Source of the DNA: Alisma plantago-aquatica
Lineage: Eukaryota > Streptophyta > Magnoliopsida > Alismatales > Alismataceae
Direction: 5' to 3'
Assembly (NCBI GenBank): GCA_963693085.1
Contig: OY856409.1
Coordinates: 237,204,558 to 237,268,557, forward strand
DNA length: 64,000 bases
The notes beneath the pieces were generated by a model that saw nothing but the letters and a program-made list of their open reading frames with translations, searched no databases and had not been told where the DNA came from. Positions within the stretch are counted from its first letter, which is position 1; the number at the start of each line of letters is the position of its first letter. The position numbers were made by a program, and so were the translations under genes. Of the stretch, positions 48,399-60,362 are shown one piece after another.

Positions 48399-49429
48399 AA
48401 CATTAATTATCACATAGATTTGGGTGTTATCAAAAGTGAAACCAGTAAGCAGAATGTAGACTCAAATTTAAAAATTATGATATTGAAAGCAAAATGAGAA
48501 ATATGACATGGAATTCATAATTACACTTGAATAAGAATGTCAAAAGAAACTAATGTATGATAAACAAAAGTTAATAATGTCAGATGGAAAAGAATACAAA
48601 ACAACAAGACAATAATACAAAGTAAAAGTAGTTTAAAATTAGAAAAAGTAAAAGATGGCACTTATGCAACTAAATGATTATAATGTCAAAACTAGATGAG
48701 AGAAATCTGTCAAATGTATACTTGAAGAATGTAATTATATATTAATAATTTATTCTCCTCTTCTATATCATCTCATATGAAAGCAACATGGGAATGGAAC
48801 ATATACCAAGAATGAAGTCATATGAAAGGAATAGAAGTTTTCATGAGAGTTGTATAAACCTACTCATATAATAGCAATGAAATAAACGAATATGTAAGAA
48901 TAGAGAAATTATGATGCTAATAAATTTCAATAAAACCCTACCCAGGAAAAGGACAATTTGTAGTGGTTTTATACATCCATTTGTTAATAATCTAGTCAAT
49001 CATAAATTACATATATTTATTTCCAGTCTTGTGGATTTTTGGGTTTCAAAATTTGAGTACTACAATAGTAAATCCAAGATGAGAATCTATTTTCTTTAGT
49101 AAAAATGTTGTGTTACATAATAATAGTAGAGAAATATCCGTATAAGCTGATATAATGTAAATCACATTACCGGTCTAGGATAATACCTCAGGAGAGTTTG
49201 CTAAGTTCAACAAAATAATAGTTAATTAATTTATCATGAATTTGAAATTTCCTTTTCACTAAAGTGCTTTATTACAATTTTTTAGTTGAAAAATATTATA
49301 TAACATGGGATATAACTCATCATCCTTAGAGAAAAGATACATAATAAGAAGTTTAGCAAAACTCAAAATTTTAGAGAGAAATTCTTGATGCACTTTTTTC
49401 TTGTACTTGTAAATTTCAAGGAACGAAAA
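48399..49429 (+). other. AT-rich body of an older gypsy-like element (tentative)
   Basis: No protein motif is preserved. The assignment rests on its right end, where TTTCAAGGAACGAAAATTTT resembles the end of a plant Ty3/gypsy polyprotein, followed by a polypurine tract and an LTR-like start. Confidence 0.4.
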
Positions 49430-50124
49430 TTTTAAGGGGGCTTGTTATGACCACATTTTAGATTACTAAGTAATTTTTGGAACTAAGAAACCCTAATTTT
49501 AGCTTAGATGTAACACCTCTTATTTGCATATCTTTGTTTGGTCTATATGAATACATGCTCAATTAAGTAATATCATGCATGACTTATATTCATATTAGGG
49601 CTAAATATTAGCATATTTCTTATTTAATGTATTAAAATGAGTAAATTAAGTACAATTAAGTTTAAAGCTAGACTTTTAACAAATTCCGTTATGCTAATTC
49701 CAAATTCACCATTATTTTCCATTTTTCATATCGCTTATTACCATATTCACCATCCCAATTAATGCATTATTAATATTTTGGGAACTAGTTTGTTTTAGAA
49801 TTATCTTATCATGACACAAATACTTAGCACCCAGTTCCACATATATCCATTCTTTTTCATTCAAGTTCCCTTTTTAGACAAGTAGTTCTATTCTATTCTG
49901 AATAAACAGGAACTAGTTCCCACCAAGTATGCATTATCTCAATTATTTACATTAAGGCATTTTTCAGCATAACAACTCATTTACATATGTTAAATACCAT
50001 CTTAGGCACTATTAGGCATATTAGTGGAATTTGTTACATATATTATTGGAAATTGCATGACATATACAAATACATATTGTGTTATATACTGTTATATGCA
50101 TTATCAATTACACATTACACCTTT
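49430..50124 (+). repeat. Polypurine tract and partial gypsy-like LTR
   Basis: TTTTAAGGGGG (49430-49440) is a typical Ty3/gypsy polypurine tract and is followed by an LTR-like start TGTTATGACCACATTT at 49443. The LTR is cut at 50124 by copia-3, so only about 680 bp are seen. The opening words resemble those near 19482. Confidence 0.6.
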
Positions 50125-52223
50125 TGTAGGGAAATTGGGGCGACAGATAAAGTAGTGGAAATAAAATTTTAAAGCCTGATTCCCCTTAACAACAAGATTG
50201 TGTCAACAACAATATATCTAGGAAGGAAAGTTAACAAGAGTTATACCTAGTCATGAAGCAAGTCCAACGACATCTCTTGATGCAATATCGTGCTTCTTCT
50301 CCAAGTAGCAACATACTTCTTCTTCAGGAAGCAGTGTGCTTCTTCTTCACTAACACTCGAACTGTCATCAGCAATGGCCTCCTTCTCTGGCACCATGCAT
50401 GATGGTTGACGGTATTCTCCTAGTGGCAGACAACAACCTCCTGCCTCTATAGTAGTCCACGCGGACTATCGAGAACTCCACGTTGCGCTACCAGAGGCAA
50501 CTGGAAGGAGTTGTCCCTTTTGAACATCAACCTGCTAGAGTTCATTTTCTCTCCCACAATTGTATCTCCCTTACTATCCCTTCCTTTATCAGGTAGGACT
50601 TGCTCATACTCTCGATTTGTTACTACAACAGAGAGGACAACAATTGTCAGAGAAACTGTTGTGTCTGAGAATCCCCCAGTACCCCTCTATTTATAGGAGA
50701 GGATAGGGTCAGGGTTCCCAATCTATGTGGGAGTCAAAAAGATGGATTCACAAATATATTGGAACCTGCACACTATGAATCATTCATTTGGCATTTCCAA
50801 TCGATCGGTTTGTGCACAAACTGATCGTTTCGTGTAGTTCTTGATTCTGAATCAATTTGGTAATCAATGCCCGATTAATGCTAAACATGACATCATCATC
50901 AATCCTTGTTCCAATCGAATTGCTAACTAAACTGGGCAACCCAGATGGTGAACCGTTTGTCTCACATAGTGAACTGATCATTCACTTAGTGAAACAGTCA
51001 TTTTACAAGTGAAATGGTCGTTTCACATGTCTAGTTCAAGTAGAGTTCAACCAATATTTATTCCGATTGACCTGACTCTCTAATCGAGCGGTTCAACACT
51101 TGAACCGATCAGTTCAGAGTCAGTTAGTCAACTTTTAACCTCAATAGTTTAATTGAATACCTAAACACATTTAGCAATCAAATTAGACATCATTCATGAA
51201 TATAATCCTATTCCAAATGTATCCTATGTGTACGACCCTATAGGTTCAGAATATACATTGACAATGAATGTTCATAACTAATTATGACATCACAAGCAAG
51301 GAGTGTTGTCTAGAAACACATCATTGCTACCCAAGTAACTCAAAAAGTTGGAGAACAACTTCAATCTACAATTTGTGATCAATGTTACCGTGATCATATA
51401 GTTCCTTTATCCTTGATAAATGGATTGAACTCGAGGCATGGAATTGTCATCCCCTCAATGTTCAACCCATGTTCCTTGAACTAGAGAAGACTGTCTGAGA
51501 TGCATGTGAGTCTGCATATCACATATTGAATTACATGAGTACAGACGTACATTTATCAGTCTCACTTATCAAGAAGCCCTAGATATCAATCTCCTATAGG
51601 AGGGTCAAATCCCATCTACATCACTCACACTCAATCCCCATGTGTCACAATGCATCCAAGCATCACCTTTATGGCAACCCTTATTTAGGATCACAGTGGA
51701 TGATGTCTAAGTACATGAATGATATATGATGAATGTAGTGACTGTAGGTCTAAGAACCACAATCACAACTATGACTATGAGAGATGATTATGACTACCAT
51801 TCCATGGTATCCATGTATTACTCTCATGGCGGGTCTGTCCAATACAATGTTCTCTAACATGTACCTATGTGCTTGACTTGATATCACATATCATGACTAA
51901 TGAGATTCTATCATTACTCAATACATACTCTAGTTTTATGTGTTACTATTGTCTATTCTGCTTCCAAAAAAATATCTGACTAGGGACATAACAAAAATGT
52001 ATGCACTCTTAACATTCACATGATCTCATTATTTAGATCACACACTTGAAGACATACATCATCAAGTACCATCATTCTTTAGATATCTACGTATACGTTT
52101 GTGTCATCGTCTCATTCTAGGACAAACATAATAGATATAATTACCTTTATTATTATCAAATCAAGTATCTAATGCCCCATTGCAACCATCATATGATTGG
52201 CTCTCCGGGCATATATTCCAACA
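50125..52223 (-). repeat. copia-3 3' LTR
   Basis: Read on the minus strand it runs from TGTTGGAATATATGCCC (52223) to CCCCAATTTCCCTACA (50125), matching the copia-1 LTR ends. A TATAAATA box lies on the minus strand at 50695-50688. The self-complementary TGAAA...TTTCA motifs are at about 50960-51040. Length about 2099 bp. Confidence 0.9.
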
Positions 52224-52236
52224 AACTCCCACTTGC
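52224..52236 (-). other. copia-3 polypurine tract
   Basis: The minus strand reads GCAAGTGGGAGTT directly before the LTR, the same tract as in copia-1 and copia-2. Confidence 0.85.
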
Positions 52237-54505
52237 ACTTAGAGCCAATCACCCATGCATCTTATTCCAAATGATCTTAAAATGTCCATCACGTTTCTAC
52301 TATGCTGGTGCTTTCATTGCAGGTTAGCAACATTTGCTTCAAGTTGGTATATGCAAGTGTCACATGTCGTCATTGTACAACATCTCATATGAGATGGAAA
52401 TGCCATAGTATGCTATCTAAGATTCCCATAATGTCTCGTAGCTCCATTATTATCATAGTATCTCTGTTTGGAACCTCTCACAGGTTCATTGACATGAAAT
52501 TCTTGATCCATAAAATATCCTTAGTTGTTCTCATGATACCAAGATACTCAACTTCTATTGTAGATTTAAACAACTGTCTTGCTTGGAACCCTTTCTAGCT
52601 TACAATTCTTGTTTTAAGGTCAAACAAAAATTTTGATTGCGATCATTAATTTTATTTGTCATTTTGGAAGCTTCATTGATGTACCCTTTACACCCAAGTC
52701 TTCCTTATTACCATAACCAAATCCTTTTCATGCTTCTCAAGCACTTAAGGATGTTCTTTATGGTAGTCCAATGACCTTTATTGGAATCTGACAAACATCC
52801 ACTCGTCATGCAATACATACGAGATAACTTGGATGAGTATAGATATATCCATTCAACATGTCCAATACATACGAGATAACTGGATATCCTCTCGTCATGT
52901 CCAATACATATGAGATAAAGATATAAGTACATAACATTGCATACATGATAGATCTAATTGTGAATGTGTATGGTATCTATCCATGTGTTCCTGTTCTTCA
53001 CAAGAACTGGGACACTATGCTCTTGAGATATTAATTCCATGGATATGGATAATTTTTCTCTCATTTAGTCATGCATGTTGAACCCTTCAACATATTGCCA
53101 ATGTAGGTTCTCTTTCAAGAAGTTTTTCCAGATCTATCTCAATAAATCTTAATTCCTATCAAATATGATGATTCTCCTAAACCCTTCAAATAGAAGGTGC
53201 ATTTTTACTAGGTTTTAATATTTGTAGTATAAGGACATTATTCCCCATCATTATGTGGAATATAAATATGCCCCCACTAAAACTTTTGTAATCACAGATT
53301 CCATCTTCATTCTGACTTAAGTCAGACCCTATGACTGTCTTATCAAATAGAAGATTCCAGCTCTGATGTTCTTTCTTCAATCTATAGATTGATCTTTGTA
53401 GCTTACAAACTTTATTTGCAATATTGGATTTATAAAACCTTTAGGTTGTGTCACATACACATCCTCATAATTATTCTAGTTAAGGAATGAGGTTTTAACA
53501 TCCATGTGCCAAATCTCACAGTCATACTAAGCTACAATTGCAATCATGATCCTGGTGGATTTAACCATGATAACTGGTGAAAGACTTCATCATGTGCAAC
53601 ACCTTGAACTTGTTTGAAACTCTTTTGAACCAATCTAGCCTTCTATTTTGGTCTTCTTCCTGAAGACCCAATTGCACCCTATGGGTTTTATCCCTTCAGG
53701 TGGATCCACCAAGGTCATACCTTGTTGGTTTACATGGACTCCATCTTAGATCTTATGGCCTCAAGTCATTATTCAAATTCTAGTACCTCAATACCTTCTA
53801 GGTAGGTTGTTGACTCATCATGTATGACAAACTCACCACCTTCTGATCCATAAGATGTCATAATCTTTCAAGCTCAAGGTGTGTTCTACTAGAACTACAA
53901 ATCTTGTGTGTTACATGAGTAACTTGAGATTACACAACAACTTTTGATTCTCCTTATTCCTATTGTACCTCTTTTGTTTCAATGTTTTCCTATTTGTGTT
54001 GAACATTTTGAGTTCTACTTTTCTCCCACTGATTACTTTGGAACTAAGTTTCTCTTCAGTCCATCCAGATAAACAAACAACTTTGTTGTTGGATTGGGAT
54101 AATAGTATTATTTTAACAAATAACATTTATGTAATTTGTGGACAACTCTTTTCAAAAAACTGTTTTGTTACATAATCTTTTAATCCTAATCATTATAGAA
54201 GAAATATTGGGACACCTCCCAATCCATATCCCGTATGGTGTCTTTTGAACCATTTTAGATGATACATTATTTTAGTGTAAAGCATGTGCCCAAAAGAAAT
54301 TGGAAGATCAACCTGATTTGATTGATAATTTTACTACAACTTAACAAGGTGTGGTTCCTTCTTTTTGATACATCATTATGTTTTAGGTGGAGTTCACTAT
54401 GATACCTTATGATGATCTCCCAGAAGGTTCTCAAACTCTTGGTTAAAATATTTCAACATCGATCATATCGAGGTATCTTAATACTTTTACCAAGTTGGTT
54501 ACATT
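52237..54505 (-). pseudogene. pol: copia-3 pol remnant (partial integrase, RT, RNase H)
   Basis: On the minus strand from 54505: a KVLRYLDMID-like block near the second integrase Asp, then KTPYGIWIGRCPNIS near 54200-54250, the conserved block after the integrase core. The best preserved RT piece (53186-53380) holds LSQNEDGICDYKSFSGG then IFIFHIMMGNNVLIL; HIMM replaces the YVDD region exactly as in copia-1. RNase H connection at 52708-52860: MYCMTSGCLSDSNKGHW and TTIKNILKCL. A local duplication of a CCAATACATA(C/T)GAGATAA-type segment lies at 52800-52920. Many stops and frameshifts. Confidence 0.85.
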
Positions 54506-54888
54506 TGTAAGGACCCTAACCCACATTTTGAGATAACCTTATTTGTTTTGCTTAAGTATTTTTCTTAGATCCCTACTCTAATCATCTGAGATGTAATTAG
54601 GGCATGTTGGAAGCTTGAGTTCCTAGTTTGAGCTTGATGCTTGTGTTTTATTGAGAGGTTTGGTGCAAATTGTAATTTACCCAGGATAGGGGTTGATGTG
54701 CAAGTTTGCTGCCTCTAGAGTGTTCCTTCTCTCTCTTGTCCATATCTATAGGAGTGAGAGGGAGATGGACACCTTGGTTGAGCCTTGGCTGAGTGGTGAT
54801 ACCCTTGGTGGTGTTTTGGGCACATGTTTGATGTGTGCTTTGCTCTTAAAAGTGTTGTATTGGGCTTGAGATCCTTAAGGGGGGCTTG

Positions 54889-54945
54889 TATCAGTTTGTG
54901 GATGTCTTGAGGGATATCCTATCAGTTTGAGGATGTCTTGATGAA
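54889..54945. repeat. 31-bp tandem duplication in the chromovirus LTR
   Basis: TATCAGTTTG(T/A)GGATGTCTTGA occurs twice about 31 bp apart. TATC(A/G)GTTT recurs twice more downstream (near 54980 and 55010). The same pattern is in the 3' LTR near 63578-63710. Confidence 0.75.
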
Positions 54946-55783
54946 AACTTCTATTGTTTTTTGGTTAGTAGGGACACACTATATCGGTTTGTGGCTCTAG
55001 GGTTTCATCCCTATCGGTTTATGAAAGGAGTGGGTGTGTGTATCAACCTTGACCTAGGAAGGTGACTTAGTGGGTGAGACATGGTTCTTGTCACCATGTT
55101 GCATGGTGTTGCATGTGGCCTTTCTTCGTGGACATGTTTCATCTAGGGTTATTTGGTGGTGACACCTTTCCTTTGTCCTCTCTTTCATCTCTCTTGTATA
55201 TCTATCTCTTTCTCTCCATGCAAGAGAAACCTTTTGGTTATCCTTGCATTCTCTCCTTGGTGGCTGATCTTGAGCTTGAGGAGTACTCCCCCTTGGAGCA
55301 TGGTATACGAGCCTAAGCTTGTGGTGTTCTCTTTTCATCTTCTACCTTGGTAAGCCATGATCCTTAGTTTCCTTTCTCTCCTTCTTTCTTCTTCTCATCC
55401 ATGAACCTTGGTTGTGTCTCTTTCCCTCTCATGCTCTCTTAACATTGGTCCTATCATCTACTTGGAGGTGTTGTGGAGATCAAGCTTGGAGGATCTTCTT
55501 CCACCTTGAGCTCATGAAGCTTGGAGCTTGACCTTGGAGCTTAGAGTTTGGTGGTGATCCTTGAGGCGGGTTATATAACTCTAAACCCTCTTTATTATTG
55601 TCACCTCTTTACTTGCTATCTTTTCTCTTTATCTTTGGCTTGTTGTATCTTGCATGGTAGTATCTCTTCTTGTTAGTTTTGAGTGTTGTTTTAAAAGAAG
55701 AGGAACCTTGCTTAGTTATTGCCTTTGTGTTGCACCTTTCTTTTGCCTTGCTAGTAATGTCATCTTAAGGTTGAAGATGAGGT

Positions 55784-55858
55784 GGCCGATATGCCTTGGT
55801 GGCCGACATGCTTGTGTAGGCCGATATGTTTGGGTAGGCTGATATGTTTGGGTGGCCG
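55784..55858. repeat. 17-18 bp minisatellite in the chromovirus LTR
   Basis: Four units of GGC(C/T)GA(T/C)ATG followed by 7-8 variable bases (CCTTGGT, CTTGTGTA, TTTGGGTA, TTTGGGT), ending in a partial GGCCG. Confidence 0.8.
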
Positions 55859-56887
55859 TCAAGACCTGTGATGCCCCTGGACATTACCCTTCTGGAAGGT
55901 TGTCATGACCTTGGCTAGATCTAGGTAGACACAATCATATGCTACCTAGATCGTCATGCCCTAGGTAGGTTTGGGACCGTATGAGTTGAGGGTGTTAGTT
56001 GGTTTGGTGACTGTTAGATTGATATGGAGTTTGATCGGGATACCTAGTGTGCTGGCCATTATGGTTTGGCAGTCATGTTTTGCATCATCTTGCTGGGGTA
56101 GAGGCTGATACATCTTGGTGATAGCATTGATGCCCGCCATGGCTTGATGCATCACTAGCCCATTGCTTTGGGGATGTTGTAGCCTGACACTCTTGCAGAA
56201 GCGTTGCCGATATGTGATGCGTTGCCCATCTTGAGGGGAGGCCAATATGTTTCTCAAACCCTAATCATCCTGTCATAATGAGCGTTGCTCGATACACCAA
56301 CAATGTCGTTATCCCTTTCATGCCTGTCACACCTTTGGATAGTGTTGCCCGATAGAAGGGGGCTGGCCGGCACCCTCTCTTTGAGGTGTTGTGCCTGATA
56401 TACCCATGGTGATAGCTAAAACTAATACACTCCTTGTGTAGGTATGATAACACCCTACCTTGGTGTGGTTTCCTGATACCTTTCAAGGACAATCTGATAC
56501 CCTATGTGGGAACACTAATCGGTGTCTTAGGGTAGTGTTTATGATACATCATGTTGATGTTTGGGTCACATGATAAGATGTGATACCCTATGGGGTGGTC
56601 ATGTGCATGATGATATGGGTCATGTTCCTATAACCTTTATCTTATAACACATTTCTTAATTATGATGAAAGTGATAATCTAAGGATGGTTGTTGATCCAA
56701 CCTTGTAAACCCTAATCAGGTAAAGTGTAACCCTAATTGTCATGATGTAAAATGTATGGCATGAGTCCTATGAGATGATGATCTTGGTGATGAATTGACT
56801 TCTTGTTATCAGTTTCTAACCATGCAGGTGATAATAATTGATGTACGTAGCTAGGTATGAGCTATGGTGGTTATGATCTGTTGGAAT

Positions 56888-56944
56888 GGTCCTTGTGATG
56901 GACATTGGTCCTTGTAATGGACATTGGTCCTTGTGGTGAACATA
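56888..56944. repeat. 19-bp x 3 minisatellite in the chromovirus LTR
   Basis: Three units of GGTCCTTGTGATGGACATT with minor changes. Confidence 0.85.
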
Positions 56945-58371
56945 TAATTAATAACATGCATAAAGAGACATGATGTGATGGAATCATTCCTAATATGTTT
57001 CAATATGTGTTGGTTATGTGTTATGCTCTTATTTAAGTAGAATTTGTTTATAGGTTATATGTTGTAACTTGATTGATGTTGAAAGATATTTAAATTTGTC
57101 TAATTAATCAAGTGGAACTTAATAGTATAGTTTTCCCTATGCCACAAATCCATTCAGTGTCAGCACTTGCTAAATGGTGAAATGATTTTAACTTGGAGCG
57201 CATATTGTTGAATATGCGGGGTGCAAGTTGAGCTATCTCCATGCATCATGAATGTATATATATGGGATTTGGTTGTGGTCATACCCCAACAAGAGTACAA
57301 CTGCAATTGTATCTCAATTTGAGATACAAGAATGGTTGTGGTCATATCCTAATAAAGAGTATGGCTGCGGTCGTAACTCAATAGCATCGTGACCTGTACC
57401 AAGGTTGGCTAGATGTGTACAACTGGACTATAAGTAATTGATAGTAGTCTGACTTATGATGTCATTACTAATGTTCTTGTACTTACTGAGGGGATGAGGT
57501 CATGGATTCCGACTCTTCCACTAGACCTTGTATGGCATCGATTTTAACTCGTCAAGTGGTCGGTTGGATTTGGGTGGTACGACTCAAATCCTCAAGGCAT
57601 AATAAAATACGTAATCTGTCGTGTAGTATAATTGCATAGGATCAAAATACGAAAAAATTAGATGAGGCCTTACTTGATCTTTATACAATGTTATTGATAT
57701 AAAATATACATGTTCTTCATATTCCTTTCAAATTATTAGGATGTTTCATAATTCAACAATAATTGCTCTTCCTATAAATGATAACTATCAGTTTGACTCA
57801 GTTGAAATTATACTTCTTCTTAGTTTATCTTATCTATGATGATAATAGAGTTGGTGGTGATTTATATCTCTCGTTGAGATTTGGAATCTCACCTCGTGGG
57901 TTTCCCACACCCTTTTTAGGTGGATGAGCATGAAGAAGTAGAGACCATGCAATAAAGGTTGAGGAGCAACAGGAGGACCAATAGCTGACGAGGTTGGTAG
58001 TGCTGATGGATGTCTTTTGTTGATAGAGTCCTAGAGTCATCCCTATACACTTGGGTCTTTAGGGAACATGTTGTAGATGTTTCATGAATGTGCTTTCTTT
58101 CTATGGTTGGCTTATATACTTGTTAAGTACAGATGTGATGGAATCATGTATATATATGTTCTGGAATAGTTCTTTGATTACAGGTTGACAACATGCCTTG
58201 TTAATGCTTTGAGGCATGAAAGGACTCATATGTGAAGGTTCTTTTTGTTTGGTAGTTTTATGAAAAATGCTTTAGTATATAGCGTTTTGTGACAATATTC
58301 TTATTAATCTTTCTTCCATGGTTATGTTTTGAGTAATCTCGCTTTGTGTGGCAATGGGTGTCAAATTTGGT

Positions 58372-58389
58372 TGGTATCAAAGCTTTAGG
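58372..58389 (+). other. Chromovirus primer-binding site
   Basis: TGGTATCAAAGCTTTAGG, related to the initiator-tRNA-Met site TGGTATCAGAGC in its first 12 bases with one change. It lies 8 bp after the LTR end. Confidence 0.8.
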
Positions 58390-58499
58390 TTTGCTGAGTT
58401 TACAGGGAGCTAGGACTAGGGTTTGTGTCTATTCTAGTATCCTCTAGTCTGTCTTATAGTCACTTATTCTTATGCAAAAGAAGAAGAGAAAGCTTAAAG

Positions 58500-59531
58500 A
58501 TGTCTAGAGAACACGAAGAACATGCTGCTGAGAGTAGTGTTGGTGCACCAGGTGGTGGTGCAAGGAACCAGGCATGATAAGATCAGGTGCATGAAGTCCC
58601 CCAGTTTGACCCAACCATGATAGAAAACCTTGCCTTCCAATCACTTTTTGGATTGTTTATGGCAACGATGGCTCATATGGCAGACATGATGCCTCTAACT
58701 CAACCTAGGGCGCCCGTTCCCCATATTGAATCTTTGGGTACTGGGAAGACTTTTGAGCGGCTTCGCCGTGTTGGAGAACTTGAGTATGCGGGAACAACTG
58801 ATACGACGAAAGTGGATATGTGGCTGACTGATCTTGAGAAGACTTTCAAGATCCTAAGTATCCCTGAAGAGGATAAGGTCAAGCATGTTGTGTACCTCCT
58901 GAGAGGGAGTGCTGGCCATTGGTGGGCCATAGAGGAGGAGAAGAGACCCGATGTTGTGGTTGTTTGTGAGGAGTTTTGATGAGAATTCGTTAATCGGTAC
59001 TTCCCTCAGACATATCTTGACAAGAACACCAGTCAGTTTGAGAGGATTCGATAGGGATCCATGATGATCAGCGAGTATGAAGCAAGGTTTATGGAGTTGT
59101 TGAGGTTATTTCATCACATGGATGCGATGGAGGATGAGAGGATTCATCATTTTGAGAAGGGGTTGAATGCCCATTTGTCTACCCCAGCTGCTGCCTTGGA
59201 GAATTGAGAAAGGTTTGCCGTGTTTGTGGAATCTGTCCAGAGAATTGAGCGACCTGTGAAGGAGAAGAGAGAGGCAAGAACCAAGAAGAGATCTGCATAG
59301 TCCTAGGGGCAGTCGTCACTTTAAGGAGTTGAGGTATTCTGCACCACAAGTTTCACAGAGGTTCAGTGCTTTGACGCAGTAGTTGTCGAGTAAGGGGAGA
59401 GGCCCTAGTTTTCCACCCACAGGAGCCCAGAGTGTTGCTTCAGTATAGATGATGGGACCGTGTAAGGCCATGGGTTGAGGGTCAATCATATAAACAAGTG
59501 TGGACAAGTAGGACATCTGATGTGTGAGTGC
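58500..59531 (+). pseudogene. gag: Chromovirus gag remnant
   Basis: Capsid-nucleocapsid part of the polyprotein. The start ATG at 58500 opens MSREHEEHAAESSVG, then TGA TAA at 58575-58580. The same frame continues with a well preserved capsid block at 58587-58979 (WLTDLEKTFKIL and KVKHVVYLLRGSAGHWW, typical of Retrotrans_gag). After TGA TGA (58977-58982) come FVNRYFP and, after TAG at 59052, GSMMISEYEARFMEL. A segment at ~59310-59480 is shifted to another frame (SAPQVSQRFSALTQ). A nucleocapsid knuckle remains at 59499-59531 (C-GQVG-H-LMCE-C), but the first Cys of the usual C-x2-C is not there. Non-functional. Confidence 0.9.
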
Positions 59532-60362
59532 TCGATGAAAGAGGATGAAGTGAACCAGCAACCGAGGCAGAGTCAACATGGCTTGTAGAGACAATAGAAC
59601 AGTGGTGCAGGAGGATGAGGATGTGGCCAAGTGTCACAAGTTGGATCATCTACCCAGGGAAGCAGAGGATGGGGGAGACAATAGGCAATGACTACATTCT
59701 ATGCTGTGAGTAAGATGGAGGTGGTGGTCAACCCGTGAATGGTGATAGGTCATATGGAGTTATTTCATTCTAATTTGTCTTCTTCTTGCTTTAAATCTAT
59801 TTTGGTTGACCTGGGTGCTACACACTATTTTATTGCACGAGAAGTTCTTAGTAGTTGTTCTTTTCCTGTTATTCATAAGAAGAATAGTTTGTTGCTAGAA
59901 ACCCCATTGGTTGGGTATGCACTGTTGTAGGATGTGTGGCCTTCCTATGTCCTCTCTTTTTCGGGGCACAACATTCAAGTAGATCTCATACCACTTGACA
60001 TGCATGGATTCGATGTGATCCTTGGAATGGATACCCTAGAGAAGTATAAAGTGGTCTTGGATTGTAGTTCCAAGCAAGTGACATTTGTAGATGGTATGGA
60101 GACGTGGATCTTCCAAGGAGATAGGAAGATTCTTTCGACGTGTCGTGTATCAGCTATGGTAGCAAGAAATCTTCTGAGACAAGATTGTGAGGATTTTTTG
60201 GCACACATGATGGATACTAAGTCAAGGAGTCCTAGTATTCAGGAAGTGTCAGTCGTTAGGGAGTTTGAAGACGTGTTTCCTGAGGAGTTTCTAGGTGTTC
60301 CCCCACCCCATGAGATTGATATTGAGATCAATCTGGTTTGTGGTACGCAACTGATAGCTTAG
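59532..60362 (+). pseudogene. pol: Chromovirus aspartic protease remnant
   Basis: In the same frame as gag. The catalytic block reads VDLGATHYFI, where D-S/T-G-A-THSFI is usual: the Asp (59808-59810) is kept but the following Ser/Thr is Leu. A second protease block, DVILGMDTLEKYKVVLDC, follows at about 60010-60070, and then the linker EFEDVFPEEFLGVPPPHEID leading into RT. Stops lie in the linker before the domain (for example 59586 and 59595, both TAG), at 59928-59930 (TAG) and at 60360-60362 (TAG). Confidence 0.88.

Larger units (their letters stand above)
50125..54505 (-). mobile_element. copia-3: minus-strand Ty1/copia, split by the chromovirus
   Basis: The 3' half of a copia element of the copia-1 LTR subtype, in reverse orientation: 3' LTR at 50125-52223, polypurine tract just right of it, then RNase H, RT and the C-terminal part of integrase towards higher coordinates, ending at 54505 where the chromovirus begins. 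The rest of integrase, gag and the 5' LTR should lie beyond the chromovirus, outside the window. Confidence 0.9.
54506..58363 (+). repeat. Chromovirus 5' LTR
   Basis: About 3858 bp from TGTAAGGACCC to GGGTGTCA. The left boundary is set by the start of identity with 63197 onward; the right boundary, a few bases before the primer site, is less certain. A TATA-like TATAT lies at 55197-55201, with a better TATATATAT in the 3' LTR at 63886-63894. Frames of 60-98 codons inside are not conserved genes. Confidence 0.87.
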
